The position numbers and the translations under genes were made by a program. Below, one piece after another: positions 1 to 10,900 of a stretch of DNA of 64,000 nt. Each line of letters begins with the position of its first letter. Positions within the stretch are counted from its first letter, which is position 1. Below the pieces are notes generated by a model, which worked only from the letters and a program-made list of their open reading frames with translations, made no database searches and was not told the origin of the DNA. This stretch comes from Siderastrea radians (Eukaryota > Cnidaria > Anthozoa > Scleractinia > Rhizangiidae), in assembly GCA_964017195.1 (NCBI GenBank), contig OZ024897.1, forward strand, positions 4,078,909 to 4,142,908, read 5' to 3'.

Positions 1-1901
1 CACTCCCGCGTTTTTGTAAGGGCGAGGGTGATTTTGTCGCTGCGACTAAATTTATACGCGCGACAAGGCGATGCATTTGTATTGTAACTGGAACGAATTC
101 CGGATAGAAAAGACGCTGAATGGCGTAAATGATTGAGAAAGTTTTAAATTCTGTTGGAAACATTTATAACCGACGAAGTCGGGATTATGTTGGAAGAACG
201 TAAAAGACGTGGATTCTTCGAGCAGGCCTGGAACCGATACGTGTCACCCATGTCGATACGTGGATGTCCGTAGCATGGGTAGTAGGCGCGTGAAAATGAG
301 AAAGAACGGACGTGCTGGGCGAAAAAACTGTCAGTCAAAGGAAATACGAGATCGTCGTGCAACGGATTAAAATTTGAAATGAAGATTTGGCCATCGCAGT
401 TGTAATCGCAATTTAAGCAATTGTGAATTAATCCCGAAAAAAGATTTCGGGGCTTCAACGGGATTTGAACCCGTGGCCTCTGCGTTCGCACTGCAGTGCT
501 CTACCAACTGAGCTATGATAAAGACAGCAGACTAACTATCTCTGCATAGATTAAAGTTTAAATGATTGATCAAAAACTTGTCTTTTAGAACAAATATACG
601 CGAGGATGGGTATTTTTTTAAAATTTATTTATTTGAAATCACACGACAGCAATGACAACCACAACAACAAAATACAAAAGGGAAAAAAAAGGAAAGCAAA
701 AAAAGAAAAAATAGTGCACAACCTGCAAGGTTTGCGCTACAAAATTAATTACATAACTTACAATACAACAGAGTATTACACAACATTACGTACATTAGTT
801 TTCTTACAGTAATATTGCCTACACATCTTACATTGCAGTATGTTGAATTTTTTTTTACAGTAGTTTTACCTGATGTCACTTACAATGTTACATTCTAGTA
901 TTAACACAATTGTGCTTACAATAATATTACTTAGAAAAAAAATAATAACAAGAAGGAACAAACAAGAGGGAGAAGCTGAAATGAGAGGATTTGTTGACAA
1001 AGTAAAAATAGGGTATTGGCCATTATACGGATCAAAACCGGTCATTTAAAAAGTGAAAACAATGACAAAGTTCTGGAAGTCTCGATTCAAATGAACTGGA
1101 TAGACATTGAAGGACTCATAGCTTCCCAGAGGAATGAATTAGTTGTTCTAAGACAGAATATAACTGTAGCATATACTTCGGACTTGGAGTTCCTGAGGCT
1201 TTATGTAGCCTTTTCTGGATAAAACTGGAAACACGTTTGTTTGTTTGTTTGTTTGTTTGACCGTGTATTTAAAACATCCGTCACTGTCCTCGCAAAGAAT
1301 GTACCAATTCATACATTTGAAAGCTATAGCTCTTATACAAAGGGGGAAAAACGCTAGAAGCTGAAGCTATGCTAAGTTAATTTTGTCAAATCAAAACATT
1401 TTAGCGGTGAAAACAAACTTATTCTTGTATAACTGATGCCTAAGACTTGATTTACAATAGAAACATACACCAATTATTGCCAATTATTTTATTTTATTTA
1501 TTTCGAGTACTTCTTTCGTGTTAATTAAACACTGCCTGCCAAGATTAGCAAGGCTATTTGCAGGCTAGTGTGAGGCTAGTGTAACCTCTTTATTATTATT
1601 TATTGTAAATTACGTCACAATAAAATGTCATAATAATAGTAATGAACTGTCCTACCCTTTAACTCGGGCGTTTAGCGTTTAGCTTGAGATCAACTTTGGG
1701 CAAGTAGTCACACGAATATGCAGGTAACGCAATAAAAAACGCATGAATTTATTACTGTATTGCTAAATCTGAATATGTAAGGCTGCAGGAGAATTCAGCG
1801 GTTTAATTCTAACATCTGCGTGGTGGATTTTACCATTTTAACGTGCTTTGGTGTCATGTTCTTAATTCAGTTTCCATTTTCATTCATTTCAGTGAGTTAA
1901 G
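1..1901. other. Upstream region of receptor copy A, no supported gene
   Basis: No convincing coding exon was seen. The stretch holds a minus-strand tRNA-derived SINE near 380-530 and AT-rich sequence at 600-1000 that may be a degraded LINE tail. An open frame at about 1016-1222 is shared with copy B but shows no sign of constraint, and a (GTTT)n run lies near 1236-1260. A pyrimidine-rich tract ending in CAG at 1892 precedes the receptor start codon. This suggests an acceptor, so a noncoding first exon may lie further upstream. Confidence 0.5.
380..530 (-). repeat. tRNA-derived SINE, minus strand
   Basis: On the minus strand 520-452 reads like a tRNA: a D-arm and A-box-like TAGCTCAGTTGGTAGAGC, an anticodon-like stem, and a B box GGGTTCAAATCCC. 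The 5' and 3' acceptor arms are not complementary, so it cannot fold as a functional tRNA. It is followed on the same strand by an AT-rich body containing AATTGCTTAAATTGCG. This is the layout of a tRNA-headed SINE. The same element sits at the matching place in copy B, so it predates the duplication. Confidence 0.7.
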
Positions 1902-4900
1902 ATGGAAAGAAGAACTGTTTACATTACACTGTTTATGGTTCTTTCATTCGTACGAAAGGTTAACACAGAAGACAGAATTTTTACTATCGGTAAGTGGTAA
2001 TTATTTTAACCCTTTCACTACTAGACCAAATTATTGTGAGATGATTTGTCACTCTAACTTTTTAATCTGTTGACAAAATCCTATCGTGTTTGCCATTCAA
2101 ATGAAACCTCTTTGGCAGAACTTTTGCATAGGACTATTTAATACTGGCCTTCCAACCCTATGTGATAGAAGGAGCAGATTATGTAAGGAACTCTTCATTG
2201 ACGTGCAGGGCAACCATAAACTCAGACACCTTCTGCCATCACGATCTCAACAGAATTATAATCTGAGATCGACACGCGCCTTTGCCGCGCCTGTCTGCAA
2301 GACAAACAGGTTCAGAGACAGTTTTATAATTAGCCACTGCATGTGATATATTTTAAATTGTCGTCATATATTTTTATTGTAAATAATTTATTCACGTAAT
2401 TCAGTCATTTGACTTCAAAGTGTATTTTATTAATAAACAGTCTATCTCTCTGGTCTTATGAAACGAAATTTTGCAAGTTTTGGTGAATTTTTTGCTTCGG
2501 CCACTTTAGGAGTGAAAGGGTTAATACGAATACATTTATTTGTATTTTCAGTTGTTTTCAGAGTCAGCGACAAAAACTGGTAAATGATAACAACATTAAC
2601 GGTTAAACTTGAACTTACACCGGTAGTTTATGGTTCATATGTGATAGATAGTAATTTATGAGTGTTATAGGTGTAGGTGTAACATTTTTATGGTGTGCAT
2701 GGCGCTTTAGACTAGGATGCTCCTGACACCTTATAAATAACGTTTTTGTTTGTTGTTGTTGTTGTTGTTGTTTGTTTGTTATAAGTGTTCGTAAGTGATC
2801 GGAAGTGATCAACCACCGTGTTGAATTCCCCGGAGCCACTGGCCCTGAGAAGCAATATTCTGAGAAAAGAGCCGACCTTTCACGAGGTGGCCATTTTGGG
2901 CCCTCGCAAAACGACGTCTGAGTAATGAGCGCAGAAATTTCATACTGATGACGTTCACTACCCAGATCTTGGTAGTGCTTCTGACTGGCTTGAATTTCCT
3001 TTCAACCAATCAGAAGCACTGCCAAGGATTTGGGTAGTGAACGTCATCAGTATGGAATTTCCGTGTTCATTACTCAGACGTCGTTTTGCGAGGGCTGAAG
3101 TGGCGTGAAACGTCGCTGTTTTCTCAGGCTAGAGAAGCAACTGAATCAGAGACTGAATGAACACAAAATTCATTAGGACTGGTTTGCTTCTTGCATTGTT
3201 TTCTACACATAGATATAATACTGCACTTTCCTTAATGTTTCTTTTTATCTCCGATCTTAATCATGCAGGTCTTCTCAATGGCAATTTAACTGAGCATGAC
3301 GCTGTAAACTTTGTTCTCAAGAACAATTCTAGTCAATCGGACAATGCTTCAGTAGTCTTTCAAACTTATCACGCATCAGAAAATATCAGCCTATTTAATC
3401 AAGGTAAGATATGAAGATTTTATTTTCAACCGCAGTTGTGCGAGGAAATATGTGATTTTATTAATTATAAACTATTAAACTAATTTTATTAATGTTTTAT
3501 ACTATGTAATGAATTTTTGGGTGGACCACCCTTTATGATTCTTACGTCTCTTTCTAGTTCTTCCCCATTCCATCTCTTTACCGTGTTTTCCTTCTTCTCT
3601 TGTCTCTTTTTTTCTTTTTTTTTCTTTCCTTCGTTTTTATCTTATACATTTATACTGTGAACATGAATCAAACTGAATTTAAGGACGGTGCGTCCTAATA
3701 TAATACAGATGTATTTTTGCAAAGGTTATGACTATGGGGAAAAATTAGATCTTAGCAAGAGTTATTGGAATCGAAAAAGAAAAATGTGGGTAACCACGCA
3801 TTTTTCAGAGATAACTAAGCAACCATAATTCTAAAAAAGCGTTAAAAATACAAAAAAATGTATCGCAATTTCTTTCCAAATTTAAGCTCATTTATCTCTG
3901 AAAAATGCGCGGTTACCCCCTATTTTCTTTTTGGATTCTGATAGCTCTTGGCAAGGTGTGCTTTTTCCACATACACATAAAGCGCGCAAAAATATTGTTG
4001 TATCAGGGGGCAAATTCCTTAAGAAACCCGAAAATTCCGAGATGTGCAGAACGCATGCGCAGTAACAAAAAGAGGCACCGTCCTTAAATTACCTGAAACA
4101 ACCAAGTAGCAATTTGGTCAGCGCAAGAAAGTAATTCAATGACCTTTTTTCAAAGTCTAGTAAGCGATTTACGACCGGGCTACACAATTCATCCTTTTGA
4201 GGCTTTTTACGCGCTAGATGATCTAGTCAACAGTACAGTATATGAGCAACGAGTTATCAATGCACAACATAAATCTCATTCATCCATTATTTGGGTTAAT
4301 AAATTGCCTAACCCTTCAATTTGTAGCAAAGAAATATGATCAGTTATAATGGCAACAAGGGTAAATAATTCTAAAATAACCTTCGTTTCAGCTTCAGCAT
4401 TCCTTCAACAAAATGTCATTGCAATGATCGAGGGAAGCCACACAAAGACCTTCGCATGCGCACTCTCCACAGTAACTGGCATTCCTCTCATCCGTCTCTA
4501 TGGAGACAGGACACCACTCGATCAATGCGAAAAAGCGGTGCAGATGTCAGTGGGATACAGGGACTACGCGCATGCCACACTTGACATACTCAACTCATTT
4601 CAATGGGAAAAGATTGCACTGGTATATGACGGTAAAAATGTTCTACATTTTTGTTTTATCAAATGAAACATTTCAGTTTTACTTGTTCTTTGTGATTTTG
4701 CTTTTCTTCGTTGCATTTTTATAGCTTTTTACTTTTTTAGTTGTGTTTTGCACGTATACTATATTTATATAACACGCTGCAATAGGTATTTTTGACAATT
4801 TTACTACAACTAACCAGATTCATGTTCAAATTTTGTGGTCTCATGAAAATTCAAGGCCCGTCCACTCTGATCATGCGCTTTCAAAAACCTCTGTCTTTAG

Positions 4901-7900
4901 TAGTCCAGCAGATAGGTGAAACTATTGTGCACTTTAAAGCACTCAACAAACGTCTTCCTAGTACATCAAAATAGAATATCAAAATGTCGAATAACAATCG
5001 CCAATGGACAGAAGACGCGAAGGGTAAATGTTCCAAAACAGATATTCCATTTTCACGGCGCGTCAGCAAAATCAAACATTGCCCCGTTAGATTATACTGG
5101 AAACAAGTATAATCACGATATGCTCCTGACAAAAACCTATCTCAAGAACACATCGCTGTTCGCTGTGATCTAACGCTAATTCTGCTAAATTTTACAGCAA
5201 CATATTGAATACTACTGAGAGTGAAATCATTGATAAACGGCACAAGTTATGACTCTAAGCAGCCGGAAACTCCAGACATCCTAGTTATCTGATACATTAG
5301 CGCCCAATAATAAGGAAAGAGTCTCCGTCATAGAGCGAAGTTCCTCTCTTGGAAATACCGAAGGTCTCGCGAACTGACATCAGCGAATCTACACAATACC
5401 TCACAAAAATTAACCACAGGAATGTAATGAGGAATGCGCTCAATTCCACTAGAATATCTTGTAGTTGCTATCGCGACTTAAAAATGAAGGAGATTGGTAA
5501 TGTACGAAAATGACGCGTGATAAAACGGCTTAAAACAACGGCGGTAGTAAAATATATTTGCTCCTACTGTTGTATTCGTTTCCCTTTATCTTAGAAACTC
5601 GTTTACACGAAGCTGGGTATTTCTACGCCATTTCCCAGAATTCAAAGCTGACAGTGGATTTTGTTCAACTTGCTGACCAGGAGAAAACTGAGGATCACGC
5701 AGCACCAATATCAAGAGCCATGGAACAAATTGCAAACCTTGATCCTGAAGTTATTCTTATTTACACGGACACAAAAAACATTGAACTTATGCTGGGAAAG
5801 GTAATTAAACGTAGTAAAGGAATTGAGTTTTTTCTCGTTTCTGTAATCGTTTTCTTACACTGCTGTGTGATTGCAAACATCACCAAAAGACAAGGATAAC
5901 ATGAGAAAGTTCAAGCACGTTACTCTTCTTCTTATTGATCTGCATTGGCTCCCCATCAAGCAACTCATTGTCTTCAAAATTTTGGTCACTACATACAAGG
6001 TGCTCAATGGCCTCGCACCGGGTTGTATTACCAACCTACTCAAGAGATATTCTTTACGATTCTCTAATCAGAACTTACTAAAAGCACAACCCTATCTCCT
6101 ATGGAGAACGTGCCCTCAGCGTTGCCGCGCCGACTGGGGAATTCCGTTCCTCATGAAATCGGAACTGCTGAAAACTTAAACCAATTTAAATCTAAACTGA
6201 AAACCCATTTGTTTCATATCGCTAATTTTAAACCTTCTGAGGACTTTGATATTAATTGCACTTTTTTTAATCTTTGTTATTTTTTTTAACTATTGTGACC
6301 ACAGCATTTATCGATTTCTAACGAGGTTTTTCATTCGTTTTTAATCATTTTATAGACTATATTTCTTGTAAAGCGCTTTAGAGCATTCATTTGGTATAAA
6401 TCGCTCTAGAAAGAACAAATTAGTACTAGTATTATTAACCTTGACATCAGAAATCTCAAGCTGAAGACGGGCATACCATGGAATTTTATTCAGCTTTCTT
6501 CGATCTGACTGGTGGTGATTTTGTCAGGAGTTTCAATACTACATATAAAAAAGAGAGAAAGGCTGTCAGTTTCTCAGCGAAGAGGGATTATAAGCCTGAT
6601 ACCCAAAGATGATGCCGAGTTAAATGATATTCAAAATATCTCAGGAAATTAGTGTTTAATCCGTCAGTAAAACTCCTTTCTTGCGCAAATTTGCATCGAT
6701 GTTTTATGACGGTGGGCTACATCGAGATTCAGACCTGCCGTGATTCGTCCGTGGGTACAAAATAATCATGGGTTGCTCAAGAAAATGAGTTTACAAAAGA
6801 AACACCGACTTCCTGATAAATAAAAGCCCGTCTGTGATTTTGGTAAGTCATCCTATAAACTTAATCAATCTTTAAAGGACCGGGTGTGCTCACTGCGGCT
6901 ACAATGTAAGAAAGTAAGTATATAAGTAGCATACAACCACAAGAATCACATTCGGCAGCCACCATGTGTGGACATTTCACTTTTTATTAGGTTTTCTTGG
7001 ATATGTGAGGTGTGGCGGGCATTTGATAAGTAATAAGGTTCTGGCCTATTAAAATTTATCGTTAACTTTTTGTGGACAACAGGTGTCTGTTATTTATGGG
7101 AATGTCTCTCAGTTACCTTGTTTGGTTTTGTTTGTTTGTTTGTTTGTTTGTTTGTTTTTTTACAGAAACCTTGCGGTCACAACAAAGGCCACACGTGGAT
7201 ACTTCAGGGACAGGTCTGACAACCGTTTGAGCTTTAAGATTTGGAATTTATGTTGCGGTGCTATAGTTCTGTAGTTTTCAACGAGCGTTGTTTAAGATAT
7301 TTTGTTGTACCCCATCCCACCTACTCCAGGTTTAAAAAGAAGTGACACAGGTATTTATTAAATAGAGATAGCTTTCCTAAGGACAGACATTTTGCTTAAG
7401 GGAAGAAGAAATGTCAAAAAAGTAAGAAAATTCAATATGGGCGCCTGATGTTTATTGAGTCATGCAGTACATGGGTCGTTTCTTGATAATTTTGTCAAAG
7501 TTTACTGATGTTTACTTGAAGACATAGCTCAGCTTTAGGAATTAAATCAGACTCTTCAACACAATAAAGAACACAAAAAGAATGAAAACTTGAGAACAAT
7601 ATTGTAGTGTTTGTATACAAAACCTTCCTTGCAAAACAAGAGAGAAATAGTTACTAAATAATCAAAGATTCACTTCTTTTTTCAACTTAGGTGCCAGTGA
7701 ACTTAAGGTCTCATCCAAATAATGTGGTTTTAGCAATGAAGCTTTCATACATTAAAGGCTTGGCCTCTAAAGAACTAGGCAACTACGATGATAGCAACAA
7801 GGTATGGTGTTCGTTTTTTTTTTTTAAACAGAGGTGGAAAATGTAAAGGGGCTCCGACGCCTATTTTTAGGATTAAATTTAAAAAGCTAAAAGACGTTAC

Positions 7901-10900
7901 AATTAGTGGAAACCCGAAAATACAGGATCAGTTTCGGTTACAATTAATTGCTTTGCCAGTGTGTTTGACTGTGGATCGCTAGGACGGATTACAACTTAAA
8001 AGCATTACGCTAATGCTTTTGTTTCTAATAATAAATAAAATCATTTTAGTAGCTATTTTAGTCAAGATGATTTAGAATGCATCGTATATTTAAGGGATTC
8101 GTTAATGATGCCTCCAGTTTCTGGCAGGCGTTAACAAGGAATCAAACGTTCAATCATATACGTTTTTTTCCTTCTTAGGACGAAATTGCACTCGTTTATG
8201 ACGCCGTTCAAGTTATTAATCTGGCGCTAAACACAGAACCGTGCTTATCCATGAATGGGTCTAACATTGATTCAAAAGATAGGGATGCGATGTTATCTTG
8301 CTTGAGAAAGGTAAACAGTTTGCGTGAAATTTTTATTTAGGTTGTTAGCTTGTTACATTAATTGTGTGTTCTTTTCTTGTTTTCCTTTTTTTTTTTTTCA
8401 GATTAGTCTAAATGGTTTGACAGGAACTGTCCAGTTTACTAAACATGGAAATCGAAGAACAATTGCACTGCAAATATTAAACCTCCGGAACAACTCCTTT
8501 GTAAAAGTAAGAACATTTATGTAATGTTTTGGAAAGTTCCAGTAAATTGACATTTTTGTGCGACATACCTTTTGTTCTGTTTGTAGTTATATGTTTGTTC
8601 CCTTAGATAGGCACGTGGAATACAACTCGAGGTATCATGATGTTTGAAAACATCGCACCTAACGTCCAGACCTCAAACCCCGGAGGAACGTTGGCAGGAA
8701 GAAAGTTAAAAGTCGTCGTTATGGAGGTAATAAGGGCATAAGGGTAGAAACCAGGTTCTGAAAAATGTAAAGATCGTAAATTTCCATTTTAAATCCAAAA
8801 AAAACATTTTCATCATCGCATCATCATTACCACAGTCATTCGTTATCATCTGCCATCATTACATTAATTTTGTCATCACCATGCATCATCGCTGTCGTCA
8901 TCACTACCATCACTAATGTCACATGATTATAATCTTATCACCGTCATCATTCTAATTAACTTAAATCGTTGACAAAAGTTCTTCTTATTTGTTTGTTTGT
9001 TCACTTTATTTTGTTGCTTTTTTCTTCACCTAACCAGACTGCACCTTTTATTATGAAGAAGAAACAGGATAACGGCACTATTACTTCTGAAGGTTATTGC
9101 ATTGACCTGCTAAATGAACTGGCGCGAGTTCTCAAGTTTACATATGAGATATATTACTCCCCAGATGGATTGTTTGGCGGCGTATATGAAAATGGAACCT
9201 GGAATGGCATGATTGGCGAGTTAGTAAGCAAGGTTGTAGTACCGTTGGCTCTAGTTGTTATTTACCTGGAAGCAGGGAGGTTCGCGAAGAACGTGTGTGT
9301 TTTCTGATTTCTCCCTTCCTCTGCGCTTGCCAACTGGCAGTCTTAAAATCAGTGGTTTAAATGCCCAATCGCATCTTTAATTTCTCTAAACACACGAAGA
9401 TAATTCTTACCCAAGAAGTATTTTTCTACTTGAATTTTTTTTGTAATAGTGGGAGCTTCTAATGCAAAAACATTTCGGCTACGAAATATTTTCAGAAACG
9501 CGCCCTTTATTTTCGTCCTTTATCCTTGGATTACACCCACCTCCAACTCAAATGTACTTTTACAAAGAAATTAAAAGCAATCAGTTATTACAAAGTTTTT
9601 CCCTTCTTTCTTTTCCTTAAAGCGCGCTGATATCGGAGCTCCGTTGACCGTAACTGAAGCTCGGCAGAAAGTGGTGGATTTCACAATTCCTTTCATGTTC
9701 TACACCGAGGATATACTACTGAAGAAACAGTCATCCAAAGAAAAAACTGATCTACTGCAGTTTTTGCATCCTTTTCACAATCAAGTTTGGTATTGCACCC
9801 TAGCTACACTGGTAATTGTCTCAATTTCAGTGTTCGTGGTAAATTATCTCAGTCCTTATGGAGACAAAGACGAGAATGGTCAAGGAACGTCTGAGGAATT
9901 CAGTTATTTTAACAGTTTATGGTTCACATTGGCCTGCATGCTGCAACAAGGCGGGGATAACACACCTAGGAGCTTGTCAGGTACGACGGAGAGATAACGG
10001 ATCGTTACAATTCTTGTGTCTAAGTTAGCCTCGACAGGCTTTTAAGGTGCATCTAAATCAGCCTCACTCTGAAAGCCTGGTGAAACAAGGCTTACCAGTC
10101 ACTTGTAAATCTTGTTCTTACCTGACATTTACCGGGCTCTTGCTGCAAGGGTGAGCACACCGACATAACAGCACTAAATACTTACATCGTCCATTGACCA
10201 ACGTGAAAAGTTAAAACAGTTGAGTTAGTGATTTTCGGAAGAATGTAATTAGTTACCTCGGACTTTCTACCTCGAGGTCGGTTAATTTAAATCCGGGTTC
10301 TTTCCTACACACAATACCTGTCGTTATCCAGCTGGAAGGGAAGGGGGTTACGATAGGCTGAAGTTAAATCCAGACAGAAGAACACCAACTGACCTTGTTG
10401 GTAAATGCTAAACAAATGTAATGCTTAGTACCGTCAGATTGTTATTATCAGTGTGGGTAAACGTATTCGTGAGGTAATTTTCCAGTCTGTATTTTTCCAA
10501 ACAAAAGCAATATTTTAAAATCTCTCCTGCAAACAAACTTGAACAGTTTTTTAATTAACATTCTGCTGGTTGTTGAAGGCATACGTAGTTGTTATTGACC
10601 AAGCTTGATGCTCAACTGCAGAGACATTGGTCTTTTAGTATGCATATTGTCCGTGATGAGTCGAAGTCGCGATCCACACGTGCACAAAGCAACAACCGTG
10701 CCATTTTGAAAGGTTAACGGGCGCACGCGGCCAATGTGGAGACATTCAGCCCTCTCCGGCATCCAGTCAAATGGCAGTATTTAACTCATTTGGACTGCGT
10801 GCGCAAACAAAGCAGAAAGACAATAATACGATTGATTGAACAATGGACAGAGTAAAACGCGTGTTTTAATTGGTGCTTATTATACTTTATACAATGGACA

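Noticed and set aside
452..520. Functional tRNA gene on the minus strand
   Set aside because: A and B boxes are good, but the 5' and 3' acceptor arms do not pair, and a SINE body follows. The same applies to the copy B equivalent and to 30611-30676.
1016..1222. Conserved 68-codon upstream open frame
   Set aside because: The copies differ by several amino-acid changes over a short, recently duplicated stretch, and the start codon differs in context. There is no sign of constraint and no splice link to the receptor.
4139..4339. Open frame before exon 3 as an extra receptor exon
   Set aside because: Exon 2 joins 4392 in the right phase and the amino-terminal domain aligns without extra sequence. 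The frame has no matching acceptor and donor pair.
7083..7274. Longer open frame over the microexon (reading RNLAVTTKATRG)
   Set aside because: That frame ends in a stop and has no domain match. The other frame of the same bases gives the microexon with correct splice phase.
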